Below, one piece after another: positions 43,655 through 52,270 of a stretch of 64,000 nucleotides of DNA. The number at the start of each line of letters is the position of its first letter. Position 1 is the first letter of the stretch. The position numbers and the translations under genes were made by a program. Source of the DNA: Hyphomicrobiaceae bacterium (GTDB taxonomy: Bacteria > Pseudomonadota > Alphaproteobacteria > Rhizobiales > Hyphomicrobiaceae); NCBI GenBank assembly GCA_008933705.1, contig WBUN01000004.1:62001-126000 (forward strand), given 5' to 3'. The notes beneath the pieces were generated by a model, which was given only the letters and a program-made list of their open reading frames with translations, was not told the DNA's origin and made no database searches.

Positions 43655-44605
43655 ATGAGCGGAATTGTGCGCGTTGGCTGTGTGGCCCGGTTCCTGGCGC
43701 TTCTGACGGCTCTTGCCAACCCGCTGCCATTGTGCGCGCAAGACAATGCGGACAGCGGGCCCAGCCGGGCGCTCGAGGCGCCGTCTGATACCCGACCGCA
43801 GCGCGAGAAGTTCTGGTGGTCCGATGAGTGGTTCGAAAAGGGCCTGCTCGCCGTGCCGGCCAATCATGAGGTGATACAGCGGGAGGTGAGCTACGCCAAC
43901 CTTGCCGACAAGACCGAAGTGCCGGCGCTGCTCTTCAGGCCGAAGACACCCGGCACCTATCCGGCAATCCTGTTCGTGCACGGCCGGCGCGGCATCGATG
44001 ATCTCACCACCCGACTGCCTCTGCGGCTGGCGGCGCGGGGGTTCGTGGTGCTCGCGCCCAATCTCTATGCCGCCCGCTTCATCGAGGCGATGCCTGTTGC
44101 GCACGACCCGGCGACGGAGATGGACGTCGGGGCTGGACTGGACTTTCTCCTGTCCTTGCCAGATGTCTCGACGACGAGGGCCTGTCTCGCAAGCCACACT
44201 CGGGGCGGCTACTACACACTCATGGCTGCCGTCGCGCAGAAGCGGCAAGGTCGGCAGGCGGTTTGCTACGTCTCCTATTATCCGCATTGGCAGGATCCGC
44301 GCGCTGGCGAGGCGGACCAGGTCTACCGCTACGCCGGTGAAGTCGATCGTCTGGAGATCCCGGCTCTGATCATGATGGGGGAGTTCGAGCAGTACCAGCG
44401 GCGACGGTCGATCGAGATGGGTGTTGCCGCTCTCAAAGCCAAGCAGCGCGATGTGCGGCTCATCATCTATCCCGGCGTCGGCAGGGGCTTCGACTTCAGG
44501 GGACCGCAGGTGCGCACCTTCGCCGACGACCTTGCGACGAAGGATAGCATCATGCGCGCGGCCGAATTCATGGAGAGCCATCTTCGCCGGCACACCAAGC
44601 GCTAG
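43655..44605 (+). CDS. Exported dienelactone hydrolase-like protein lacking the catalytic triad
   Basis: This 316-residue protein has a signal peptide and an alpha/beta hydrolase core of the dienelactone hydrolase type (PAILFVHGRRGIDDLTTRLPLRLAARGF in parts, then VVLAPNLYAA). At the nucleophile elbow, where the family has GxCxGG, it reads S180-H-T182-R-G-G, so the nucleophile position is Thr. The acid position reads GEFE (E245 for Asp) and the histidine position reads GVGRGF (R277 for His). It may be a binding protein or an enzyme with a shifted site. It stands alone after the GST and ends at a dispersed repeat. Confidence 0.82.
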   Translation: MSGIVRVGCVARFLALLTALANPLPLCAQDNADSGPSRALEAPSDTRPQREKFWWSDEWFEKGLLAVPANHEVIQREVSYANLADKTEVPALLFRPKTPGTYPAILFVHGRRGIDDLTTRLPLRLAARGFVVLAPNLYAARFIEAMPVAHDPATEMDVGAGLDFLLSLPDVSTTRACLASHTRGGYYTLMAAVAQKRQGRQAVCYVSYYPHWQDPRAGEADQVYRYAGEVDRLEIPALIMMGEFEQYQRRRSIEMGVAALKAKQRDVRLIIYPGVGRGFDFRGPQVRTFADDLATKDSIMRAAEFMESHLRRHTKR

Positions 44606-44609
44606 TCGG

Positions 44610-44874
44610 CTTTCCGACTTAGGTTGAACCGGAAATCCGCACGCCACGCCTGTCATCCCGGCCGCAGCGCCGAGACCCAGGGGCTGCAACACGACCCCCG
44701 TCCTGAGCCCGTCGAAGGACGCCTGCGAGGCACCGTTGTGGCCGCGTGGTTCGACAGGCTCACCACGGGGGAAAACGGCTGTGCTTTCAGCCGCGGGATC
44801 CCGGAGATTTCGCCGGCGCGAATTCCGGGACGACAACGGAAGGATCGGCGATTCCATCTCGATCGGATGGTCTC
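44610..44874 (-). repeat. Dispersed intergenic repeat, copy 2 (long form, inverted)
   Basis: This is the same element as at 2264-2531, in the opposite orientation. Reading the minus strand it begins GAGACCATCCGATCGAGATGG and contains the GTGAGCCTGTCGAACCAC and CTTCGACGGGCTCAGGAC blocks. It ends CTTCCGGTTCAACC then TAAGTCGGAAAG. It starts 5 bp after the hydrolase stop codon and lies between that gene and convergent leuD. The remaining gap 44875-45007 shows no gene. Confidence 0.82.
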
Positions 44875-45007
44875 TAGCCAGCCACGCGGACGCCGGCTTG
44901 GCCGATTGCCGGCGCCACTGGCAGCGTCCGCCGCCCAGAACAGGTCGGCATCGCTGGTCTCGTCGATCAGATGAGGGCGTGCGTCGGCGGAGCGTCCGGG
45001 AGCCGTC

Positions 45008-45613
45008 TCAAGCCCAAGGCCGCGCCGACTGCGCCTTCTCCTCGTAGCTCTTGATTGCTTTCTCGTTCTGCAGCGTGAGGCCGATGTTGTCGAGGCCTTC
45101 GAGCAGACAGCGCTTGCGGAAGGCGTCGATGTCGAAGGTGATGACGCCACCGTCGGGGCCGCGAATCTCCTGCTTGTCCAGATCGATGGTCAGGGTGGCG
45201 TTGGCGCCGCGGTTGGCATCGTCCATCAGCTTGTCGAGCTCTTCCTGCGACACCTTGATGGGTAGGATGCCGTTCTGGAAGCAGTTGTTATAGAAGATGT
45301 CGGCGAACGAGGTGGAGATCACGCAGCGGATGCCGAAGTCGAGCAGCGCCCAGGGAGCGTGCTCGCGCGAGGAGCCGCAGCCGAAATTCTCGCCCGCCAC
45401 CAGGATCTGCGCCTTGCGGTAGGCCGGCTTGTTCAGCACGAAGTCCGGCCGCTCCTTGCCGTTCTCGTCGTAGCGCAGCTCGTAGAACAGGCTCTTGCCG
45501 AGGCCGGTGCGCTTGATCGTCTTCAGGAACTGCTTGGGGATGATCGCGTCGGTGTCGACGTTGATCATCGGCAGGGGGGCCGCGACGCCCGTCAGCGTAG
45601 TGAACTTTTCCAT
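45008..45613 (-). CDS. leuD: 3-isopropylmalate dehydratase small subunit
   Basis: LeuD is the swivelling small subunit of isopropylmalate isomerase in leucine synthesis. This 201-residue protein opens [30 protein letters not shown] (in parts) and has the substrate-binding [20 protein letters not shown]. The large subunit leuC is not in the window. It is the last gene of a minus-strand run starting at the ACT-domain gene. Confidence 0.96.
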   Translation of the reverse strand: MEKFTTLTGVAAPLPMINVDTDAIIPKQFLKTIKRTGLGKSLFYELRYDENGKERPDFVLNKPAYRKAQILVAGENFGCGSSREHAPWALLDFGIRCVISTSFADIFYNNCFQNGILPIKVSQEELDKLMDDANRGANATLTIDLDKQEIRGPDGGVITFDIDAFRKRCLLEGLDNIGLTLQNEKAIKSYEEKAQSARPWA

Positions 45614-45637
45614 GATGCTGTCGACCCCTGCGTTGGG

Positions 45638-46084
45638 TTAGGTCCTCAAGGCGTCGGCAAGCGCCCTGAAATAGCCTTCTGCCTCGAGCAGGTGCTCGAT
45701 GCGCTGCGCGCCGGCCGCTCGAACGGCCGTGCGCAGGGGCTCCTTGCCGGCGAGCCGGTCCAGCCGCCTTTTAACGCCAGCAAGCTTGCGGCCGTCAAGA
45801 TGGTGCTTCAACGTCTCGACGATGTCCTCGACGTAACCGGCAATGCGGCCGAGCTCACGGATGGCATCCCGGGCGGCGCGGGCATTGGCGGGATCCTTCT
45901 CCAGGACGACAAGTGCGGTCGCAGCCCGGGCCAGCGTCGCCGCGATCTGCTCGGCGTAGCCGGCGACGCGCTCCCGGCGCTCCCCCTCCAGCTCGTGCAG
46001 CGCACCATGCCAGCGGTGGATGGTCTCCGAGAGGCCGAGGAGCTTGATGGTGTAGTCGATGAGGCGCATGAGCGGCTTGGGCAT
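45638..46084 (-). CDS. Hypothetical alpha-helical protein upstream of leuD
   Basis: I do not recognise this 148-residue protein. It is predicted almost entirely helical and charged (ETIHRWHGALHELEGERRERVAGYAEQIAATLARA in parts, then LGRIAGYVEDIVETLKHHLDGRKLAGVKRRLDRL), suggesting a coiled-coil or helical bundle in the cytosol. ATG 46084 (MPKPLMRLID) is chosen because the longer frame to 46381 is Arg/Ala-rich and overlaps the next gene in another frame. It ends 24 bp before leuD. Confidence 0.65.
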   Translation of the reverse strand: MPKPLMRLIDYTIKLLGLSETIHRWHGALHELEGERRERVAGYAEQIAATLARAATALVVLEKDPANARAARDAIRELGRIAGYVEDIVETLKHHLDGRKLAGVKRRLDRLAGKEPLRTAVRAAGAQRIEHLLEAEGYFRALADALRT

Positions 46085-46163
46085 CGCGGCGGAGCGCGAA
46101 AGCCCATGGTAGGGGCCCGCAAGGGCTGCGGGGATAAGCCGGGCAGGGACTTGGTTTCCGCGC

Positions 46164-46793
46164 CTACCGGATCGTCGGATCGGCGTAGCACTGCCGCATG
46201 GCCTCGCAGCGGTGCGAGCCCTGGAAATGCATGCTGTCGCCCTTGGCCGGCGCAATGAAGCGGCAGATCTCCTCGAGCCCCTCCGGCGTGAGCCAGCCCT
46301 GGCGCCGTCCGCGCTGGACCGCAAAGCAGTCGGCGGTTTCCTCGTCCGGGCCGCGGAACTGGTGCCCGCATTCATGGGCATGGATCCACAGCTTCACCGG
46401 GGTCGACACCTTGGCCAGCAGCTTGGGGTTGAGGATCAGGAAGCCCGGATAGGCCGCGCCGTAGTCGTCGAGCTGCTCGTCCAGAACGGTCGGGCGCTGG
46501 CCGCACACCATCTTGCGTCCGTCGAGCTTCAGCTCGCCCATCGGCAGGATCTTGGCGCCCCCGCCGACGTGAGCCACGTACTCTTCCGGCGTCGGGCCCG
46601 CGCGTGCATTCGTGAAGGTCGAGGCGAGCACAAAGGCGGCAAGCATCGTTGCCGCGGCAAGCAGCAGTGATTGCCTGTAGCTCGGCGCCCCGGTCAAGCG
46701 GAGAATCCCCGTGATCAGTCCCTCGTCATTGGGCGCAACATTCGCCCGTTCGCCCTGTGTTTGCAACCGGAACTTTCCCGGATGAGCGTTCAA
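46164..46793 (-). CDS. Exported HExxH metalloprotein, unknown family
   Basis: This 209-residue protein has one N-terminal membrane or signal segment (SLLLAAATMLAAFVLASTF) and a zincin motif HECGH in WIHAHECGHQFRG, followed by EETADCFAVQRG, which could give the third metal ligand. Six cysteines lie in the exported part, several near the C-terminus (HRCEAMRQCYAD). It looks like a small periplasmic zinc peptidase. It is 15 bp downstream of a second zincin gene. Confidence 0.7.
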   Translation of the reverse strand: MNAHPGKFRLQTQGERANVAPNDEGLITGILRLTGAPSYRQSLLLAAATMLAAFVLASTFTNARAGPTPEEYVAHVGGGAKILPMGELKLDGRKMVCGQRPTVLDEQLDDYGAAYPGFLILNPKLLAKVSTPVKLWIHAHECGHQFRGPDEETADCFAVQRGRRQGWLTPEGLEEICRFIAPAKGDSMHFQGSHRCEAMRQCYADPTIR

Positions 46794-46808
46794 TGCTCAA
46801 GGTGTGGC

Positions 46809-47237
46809 TTACGCTTCGGTGCGGTCGGCCGCAGTGCTCTCGATGCGGGCCATGTCGGCATCCGACAAGCCGAAATGGTGGCCGATCTCGTGCACCAGGA
46901 CGTGCGTGACGAGACGGCCGAGCGTCTCCTCGCCTTCCGCCCAGTAGTCGAGCAGCGGCCGGCGGTACAGGAAGACGAAGTCCGGCCCGCGAGGCAGGTC
47001 GCTGACGCTCTTCTTCTCGAGACTTACCCCCTGGTACAGCCCCATCAGATCGAAGGGGCTTTCCAGCTTGAGCTCCTGCAGCACTTCCTCGGTCGCGAAG
47101 TCCTCGACGCGGATGACGACATTGCCGCACATGTCGCGCAGGCGGCGCGGCAGGCGCTGCCATGCCGTCTCGGCAAGGTCTTCGAGATCAGCGAGGCTCG
47201 GCGCACGCTTCTGGCGCCAGTCTTTCCCGCCGGCCAT
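46809..47237 (-). CDS. Metallopeptidase family protein (zincin-like, DUF1025 type)
   Basis: This 142-residue cytosolic protein has HVLVHEIGHHFGLSDADM near its C-terminus, an HExxHxxGLSD zinc site typical of the short bacterial zincin-like family. The N-terminal half (LADLEDLAETAWQRLPRRLRDMCGNVVIRVEDFA in parts) matches the same family. ATG 47237 has GGAGAGT just upstream. Function of the family is unproven. Confidence 0.85.
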   Translation of the reverse strand: MAGGKDWRQKRAPSLADLEDLAETAWQRLPRRLRDMCGNVVIRVEDFATEEVLQELKLESPFDLMGLYQGVSLEKKSVSDLPRGPDFVFLYRRPLLDYWAEGEETLGRLVTHVLVHEIGHHFGLSDADMARIESTAADRTEA

Positions 47238-47320
47238 ACTCTCCTCACCCCGCACATATTGCTGTGTGCGCTGTGAACAAGAGATAAGGCCTTCTATTGC
47301 CGGAGGCCAGCCGTGCGATG

Positions 47321-47626
47321 TCAGTTTTCCGGCTCGACGACGGCCATGACTTGCCGCACCCCGACGACGGCGCGCAAAGCGTACTCGACGAGCTCCGCCG
47401 TGCGCGGCGCGACGCCAGCCAGTCTCAGGTCAACGCTGAGCTCGCTGCCGTCGCCGGACTCGCGCGAGGCATGCACGCGCGAGGGCACGGCGCCGAGCTT
47501 GGCGACGGGCTCGATCAGGCGCGGCAGCAGGCCCGGGTCGGCGGGCGCGGTGACGAAGAAGAAGGCCCGCACGGTCGCGGGATTGGCGCGCGGCGCGGCG
47601 GCGCCGGCAACAGACTGGGATGGCAT
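47321..47626 (-). CDS. Small ACT-domain-like protein
   Basis: This 101-residue protein reads as a single ferredoxin-like ACT unit: VRAFFFVTAPADPGLLPRLIEPVAKLG, then a strand pair (SELSVDLRLAGVA) and a final helix-strand (LVEYALRAVVGVRQVMAVVE). It resembles the small regulatory subunits of acetolactate synthase, but the match is by pattern only. It heads a minus-strand run that ends with leuD. A short Val/Leu/Ile/Thr-rich leader frame lies upstream. Confidence 0.6.
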   Translation of the reverse strand: MPSQSVAGAAAPRANPATVRAFFFVTAPADPGLLPRLIEPVAKLGAVPSRVHASRESGDGSELSVDLRLAGVAPRTAELVEYALRAVVGVRQVMAVVEPEN

Positions 47627-47682
47627 GGAAAGGATGTCCTTACACTCGATCGCAAAAAAGCAGCGGCAGCAACCCGGCGCCT

Positions 47683-47739
47683 TCAGGCAGCCGGGGCGGT
47701 AATTCGCCGGGCGATCACAGTGTTGAGGACTTCGCGCAT
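47683..47739 (-). CDS. Possible 18-residue leader peptide
   Basis: The frame encodes MREVLNTVIARRITAPAA, with AAGG 6-7 nt upstream of its ATG. Five of 18 residues are branched-chain. The stop is followed by the pairing sequence CCGGC/GCCGG around GCCT/AGGC and then six T's on the minus strand (47654-47659), ahead of the ACT gene. The layout resembles a branched-chain amino acid attenuator, but the stem does not directly abut the T-run. Confidence 0.35.
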   Translation of the reverse strand: MREVLNTVIARRITAPAA

Positions 47740-47788
47740 GGCTGCCTTATAGCCCGATCCCGGTAAACATTTCAACAAGCGCCGCTGG

Positions 47789-48589
47789 TTACCCGGGCTT
47801 GCGGGCAATCAGGACTGCTTCATCCAGCGTGAACCACAGCCGCCCCTCTTCTTCCCGCGGCTTCAGGAATGCCTTCAGGGCCGGTGTTCCCTCGGTGAGC
47901 ATGGCACGCAGCCGCGCGACGGTGGACGCATCTGCGCCGAGGCGCTCCGCCCAGGGCTCGAACTCCATATCCTTCGCCAAGCGTTCCATGTGCAGCAGCT
48001 CGAAGCCGGTGTCGCCGATGACCTCGTTCCATTCCGCCAGCCCGAGACAGCGGCCGTGGCTCGGGTCGCGGATCTTCTCGAAAGCGTTGTAGGTGACGGC
48101 CGCATCACGCAACTGGGTGCTGCTGTAGCCGGGGGTTGATTCCGCGTCCGGCGCGATGTTGTCAACGAGCGCGAATATACCGCTTGCCTTCAATACCCGC
48201 CACACCTCGGCGACGAACAGGGGCACATCGGGGAAATGGTGCGGCGCGATCCGGCAGGTAACGAGATCGAAGCTGGCATCATCGAAGGGCAGCGCTTCGG
48301 CGTCTGCACGCCGTGTGTGCATGTTGGCGAGGCCCTTGTCAGCGGCGAGCTTGCCCGCTTCGGCCAGCATCTCGTCGGTGAGGTCGCTGGCGATCACGGT
48401 TGCGACGTGCGGGGCAAAGGCGGCGGCCGTATGCCCGGCGCCGGTGGCAATGTCGAGCGCCTGCCAGTGCTTCTGCGGGCGCACCAGCTCCACGAGGCGG
48501 CCGAGGCTCGCGCCCTTGGCGTGAACGACCGAGGTGGCATAGGCCGCCGCGTGGGCACCAAACTGCTGCTGAACGAGCGACTTGGTCAT
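47789..48589 (-). CDS. UbiE-like SAM-dependent methyltransferase
   Basis: This 266-residue class I methyltransferase has motif I ALDIATGAGHTAAAFA, motif II ALPFDDASFDLVTCRIAPHHFPD and the post-II WRVLKASGIFALVDN. The substrate is unknown. ATG 48589 has GAGG at 6-nt spacing; ATG 48595 is 6 bp upstream. The divergent gap 48590-48909 holds no gene I can support. Confidence 0.88.
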   Translation of the reverse strand: MTKSLVQQQFGAHAAAYATSVVHAKGASLGRLVELVRPQKHWQALDIATGAGHTAAAFAPHVATVIASDLTDEMLAEAGKLAADKGLANMHTRRADAEALPFDDASFDLVTCRIAPHHFPDVPLFVAEVWRVLKASGIFALVDNIAPDAESTPGYSSTQLRDAAVTYNAFEKIRDPSHGRCLGLAEWNEVIGDTGFELLHMERLAKDMEFEPWAERLGADASTVARLRAMLTEGTPALKAFLKPREEEGRLWFTLDEAVLIARKPG

Positions 48590-48909
48590 GGTCATCCTCA
48601 TGCGCCTGCGATCGCGCGCAGCATAAACACCCGCATCGTCGATCTCCAGCATGTTCACGCCTTCGTGGGGGAGGCACGGCGCGCACGCGATTTGCATGTG
48701 GTCCGGGTGGCGCTTTGCGCAAATGCGAGGCGCATCGCGATCAAACTGTCGGCGCCGCGCGCGCATAGCTGCTTTGAATGATTGGAAGCCCAAACATGCA
48801 TACGGCGACACAATTTCTCCATCGAACATGAGCGAAGACTGCCATGCCTGGACGGGGAGGCTTCGTACGGCTTCGGCCATCGATGAAACGGTCCACAGGA
48901 GGACAGGGG

Positions 48910-50490
48910 ATGAGACGACTGATCGCTCTGGCAGCGCTCGGAGCTATCTTCATGCAGTCAGGCTTGGCTCCCGCCGGCGCCGAGGCGCCAAAGAGGGGAG
49001 GGACGCTGGCGTTCGCCGTCGTTGCCGAGCCGCCGAACTACGATTGTCACGCCAATACCTCGTTCGCGTTCGTGCATCCGGTCGCGCCGCACTATTCGAC
49101 GCTTCTCAAGTTCGACGGCAAGAACTACCCCAAGATCATTGGCGATCTCGCCAAGAGCTGGACCGTCTCTCCCGACGGCCTGACCTATACGTTCAAGCTG
49201 CATGACAACGTGAAGTTCCACGACGGTTCCGCGCTTACCTCGGCCGACGTGAAGGCCTCCTACGAGCGCATCGCCAATCCGCCGGCCGGCGTCGTGTCGG
49301 TTCGCAAGGCCTGGTATGCAGATATCAGCGCGATCGAGACGCCCGATGCGACGACGGTTGTCTTCAAGCTGAAAGCGCCCAACGCCTCGATGCTGACGAG
49401 CTTCGCCTCGCCCTTCGACTGCATCTACAGCGCGGCCAGGCTGGCGCAAAACCCGCGCTACCCCGAGACCGAGGTCATGGGGTCGGGCGCATTCACGTTC
49501 GTCAAGTACGAGAAGGGCTCCTATTGGGAAGGCAAGCGCTTCGACGGATACTTCCGCAAAGGCCTGCCGCATCTTGATGGCTACAAGGCCTACTTCGTCA
49601 AGTCGAACGCCGTGGTGCCAGGCATGCTCGGCGGCCAGTTCGATGCCGAGTTCCGCAGCCGCAATCCCTCAGAGCGCGATCAGCTCCTCGCCAAGGCCAA
49701 GGATCAGGTTGTGGTCAAGGAGGGGCCGTGGGTGGGCAGCCTGATGATCGTCTTCAATACCAAGCGCAAGCCGTTCGACGACATCCGCGTGCGCCAGGCG
49801 CTCCACATGGCGATCGATCGCTGGGGCGGTTCGGGCAATCTGTCCAAGATCTCGATCCTGAAGCCGGTCGGCGGCTTCATGCGGCCGGGCTTCGAAATGG
49901 CTCTTCCGGAGTCCGAGCTCGTGAAGCTGCCGGGCTTTGCAAAGGATATCGAGGCGTCACGGGCCAAGGCGCGTCAGCTGCTCAAGGAGGCAGGGGCTGA
50001 GAACCTCACGTTCAAGCTCTTCAACCGCAACGTTGCGGAGCCCTACACGCCCGGCGGCATCTACGTTATCGACCAGTGGCGCCGCATCGGCGTGAACGTG
50101 CAGCATGAGCAGCTCGAGACCAAGCTGTATCAGCAGGGCGTGCTGGCCGGAAACTTCGACGTGGCGATCGAGTTCATCAACGACTTCACGGACGATCCCA
50201 CCGCACAGTTCTCCAAGCTGCTGACCAAGAAGGCCTCGCCCACCGGCTTCTCCGGTCACGAGGATGCCAAGCTCGACGAGATGTATGAGAGGCAGAGGCG
50301 CGCGTTGGTGTCCGCGGAGCGCAAGAAGATCGTGCAGGAGATGGACAAGTACGCCATCACCACGGCCTACAGCGTCCCCTATCTCTGGTACCAGCGCATC
50401 ATCGTCATGAACAAGAGGATCAAGAACTGGGACTTCTCGCCGAGCCAGTACATCCTGCAGGACCTCAGCGAGGTCTGGCTCGATCAATAG
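48910..50490 (+). CDS. ABC transporter solute-binding protein, peptide/nickel family
   Basis: This 526-residue periplasmic protein has a signal peptide and the family 5 pattern: KRGGTLAFAVVAEPPNYDCH near the mature start, SWTVSPDGLTYTFKLHDNVKFHDG (in parts), DVKASYERIANP and the C-terminal VPYLWYQRIIVMNKRIKNW. ATG 48910 has AGGAGG well placed. No permease or ATPase gene is next to it, so it is an orphan here. Confidence 0.9.
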   Translation: MRRLIALAALGAIFMQSGLAPAGAEAPKRGGTLAFAVVAEPPNYDCHANTSFAFVHPVAPHYSTLLKFDGKNYPKIIGDLAKSWTVSPDGLTYTFKLHDNVKFHDGSALTSADVKASYERIANPPAGVVSVRKAWYADISAIETPDATTVVFKLKAPNASMLTSFASPFDCIYSAARLAQNPRYPETEVMGSGAFTFVKYEKGSYWEGKRFDGYFRKGLPHLDGYKAYFVKSNAVVPGMLGGQFDAEFRSRNPSERDQLLAKAKDQVVVKEGPWVGSLMIVFNTKRKPFDDIRVRQALHMAIDRWGGSGNLSKISILKPVGGFMRPGFEMALPESELVKLPGFAKDIEASRAKARQLLKEAGAENLTFKLFNRNVAEPYTPGGIYVIDQWRRIGVNVQHEQLETKLYQQGVLAGNFDVAIEFINDFTDDPTAQFSKLLTKKASPTGFSGHEDAKLDEMYERQRRALVSAERKKIVQEMDKYAITTAYSVPYLWYQRIIVMNKRIKNWDFSPSQYILQDLSEVWLDQ

Positions 50491-50618
50491 CACCATGCCG
50501 GCGGCCGCAGGGGCTCTGCCCCGCGCGGTCGTCGTTGACATGAAGGGCTCGCGCCGGGCTCCGCCTGCGGCTACAAGAGGCGGCACACCTGAGCCGCCGC
50601 CCGCCCCGGAGCCGCCCT

Positions 50619-51044
50619 ATGAAACTCGAGATCGCCCAGAAGATCGTCGTCGCTGCCGTGGCGCACGCACGAGAGAAAAAGATGGAGCCGCTTGCCGTCG
50701 TCGTGCTGGACGCGCGGGGTGCGCTCAAGGCGGCCGTCGCCGAGGACGGCACGAGCCTCAGGCGCAGCGAGATCGCCATTGGCAAGGCGCATGGCTCGCT
50801 CGCCATGGGTCTGGGCTCGCGCACGCTGTTCAAGCGCGCGGAAGCGCAACCCTACTTCATTGCCGCGGTGACGCACGCGGTCGGTGGCTCGCTCGTGCCC
50901 GTGCCGGGCGGCGTACTGGTGCGCGACACCACGGGCGCCCTGCTCGGGGCGGTCGGCATCTCGGGCGACATCTCTGACAACGACGAGGCGGCGGCGGTTG
51001 CCGGCATCAGGGCCGCGGGATTGCAGGCCGACCCGGGAGCGTAA
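50619..51044 (+). CDS. GlcG/HbpS family protein
   Basis: This 141-residue protein matches the GlcG/HbpS (DUF336) fold: MKLEIAQKIVVAAVAHA, PLAVVVLDARGALKAAVAEDG, and GGVLVRDTTGALLGAVGISGD. Members bind haem or small ligands; the role here is unknown. It follows the solute-binding protein and precedes mutM by 6 bp. Confidence 0.85.
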   Translation: MKLEIAQKIVVAAVAHAREKKMEPLAVVVLDARGALKAAVAEDGTSLRRSEIAIGKAHGSLAMGLGSRTLFKRAEAQPYFIAAVTHAVGGSLVPVPGGVLVRDTTGALLGAVGISGDISDNDEAAAVAGIRAAGLQADPGA

Positions 51045-51050
51045 GCGCGC

Positions 51051-51938
51051 ATGCCCGAGCTTCCCGAGGTTGAGACGGTCCGCTCGGGTCTCGAGCCGGT
51101 GTTGCGCGGCCGGCGGTTCCTGCGCGTGGAGCAGCGGCGCAAGGATCTTCGCTTCCCTTTGCCCGAGCGCTTCGCTGAGCGCTTGACCGGGCGCCGGGTC
51201 GTCGCTGTGGAGCGGCGCGCCAAGTATCTCCTCATCCATCTCGACGGGGCCGAGGTGCTGGTCGTGCATCTCGGCATGACGGGCCGTTTCACCGTCTCCG
51301 AGCGCCGCGGCGTCGACGGCTGCATTCTTGGCGACTACACCTACGAGCATGGGAGCGACACCAGGCACGACCACGTCGTCTTCACGATGTCAGGCGGCGC
51401 GACCATCACCTACAACGACGCCCGCCGCTTCGGCTTCATGACGCTCATCCCGGAGAACCGGCTCAGTCAGCACGAATACTTCGAAGACCTCGGCGTCGAG
51501 CCGCTGAGCAAGGAGCTGGACGCCGCCTATCTGGCAGCGCGCGCCCTAGGCAAGAAGGTCGATCTCAAGGCATTCCTGATGGACCAGCGCATCGTCGCCG
51601 GCCTCGGCAACATCTACGTATGCGAGGCGCTGTTTCGGGCAGGGCTCGACCCTTGGAAGCCGGCAGCGAGGCTGGCCACCAGCACCGGCAGGCCGACATC
51701 GCATGCGCGCCGTCTGGTCGATGCCATCAAGACCGTGCTGGCGGACGCGATCCGCGCCGGCGGCTCGACGCTCAGGGACTACAAGCAAGCCGACGGCAGC
51801 AGCGGCAGCTTCCAGCACAGCTTTCAGGTCTACGGCCGCGAAGGCGAGGCTTGCGCCAGATCCAGGTGCCGGGGCGTCGTTCGCCGCAAGACGCAGGGCG
51901 GCCGCTCGACATTCTATTGCCCGAACTGCCAGCGCTAG
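51051..51938 (+). CDS. mutM: Formamidopyrimidine-DNA glycosylase
   Basis: MutM removes 8-oxoguanine and formamidopyrimidines. This 295-residue enzyme begins MPELPEVETVRSGL with the catalytic Pro and Glu, has the void-filling and helix-two-turn-helix regions (KAFLMDQRIVAGLGNIYVCEALF in parts) and a zinc finger with CARSRC and CPNC. The first pair is CX4C, as in other alphaproteobacterial MutM. Confidence 0.95.
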   Translation: MPELPEVETVRSGLEPVLRGRRFLRVEQRRKDLRFPLPERFAERLTGRRVVAVERRAKYLLIHLDGAEVLVVHLGMTGRFTVSERRGVDGCILGDYTYEHGSDTRHDHVVFTMSGGATITYNDARRFGFMTLIPENRLSQHEYFEDLGVEPLSKELDAAYLAARALGKKVDLKAFLMDQRIVAGLGNIYVCEALFRAGLDPWKPAARLATSTGRPTSHARRLVDAIKTVLADAIRAGGSTLRDYKQADGSSGSFQHSFQVYGREGEACARSRCRGVVRRKTQGGRSTFYCPNCQR

Positions 51939-51944
51939 ACCGTG

Positions 51945-51981
51945 CAGAGCCGGAGTGCGTGCATCAGCGCCTCCGGCTCTG
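51945..51981. terminator. Stem-loop between mutM and the convergent small gene
   Basis: CAGAGCCGGAG (51945-51955) and CTCCGGCTCTG (51971-51981) form a perfect 11-bp stem with a 15-nt loop. No T-run follows on either strand, so it may be a processed or Rho-assisted end. Confidence 0.5.
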
Positions 51982-51989
51982 ATCGGGGT

Positions 51990-52157
51990 CTAGTCTTCGT
52001 CGTCTTCCTCGACCCATAGCTCGAATTGCTCAGGGTCGGAATCCTTCAAGAAGGCCGCCATGTCGGTCGCGAGCGTTGGGGATGCGCGCCATCCGCCGTT
52101 GGTATGCTCTGCGAGCAGCAGCTCACCGCCGTCGGGCTTGCCTATTTTCAATTGCAT
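51990..52157 (-). CDS. Small acidic hypothetical protein
   Basis: This 55-residue protein (MQLKIGKPDGGELLLAE at the start) ends in a very acidic tail (LWVEEDDED). ATG 52157 is preceded by a strong AGGAGG, which argues it is real. I do not recognise it. It is divergent from the DUF4186 gene. Confidence 0.65.
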   Translation of the reverse strand: MQLKIGKPDGGELLLAEHTNGGWRASPTLATDMAAFLKDSDPEQFELWVEEDDED

Positions 52158-52270
52158 CGTTTCCCTCCTGTCCTTCATCCACCACAATGGCAACGCGAAT
52201 CACCACATCATGCTGGCGTTCAAGTGTGGCTCTTTGTGGCTGGCACGCTCCACGTCCGGGCGGTGAACTC

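Noticed and set aside
46085-46381. N-terminal extension of the helical protein before leuD
   Set aside because: The 99 added residues are Arg/Ala/Ser-rich and overlap the exported zincin in another frame.
50500-50618. Small gene between the solute-binding protein and the GlcG/HbpS gene
   Set aside because: No ribosome binding site and no frame of sensible composition; only a short GGGGC/GCCCC hairpin is present.
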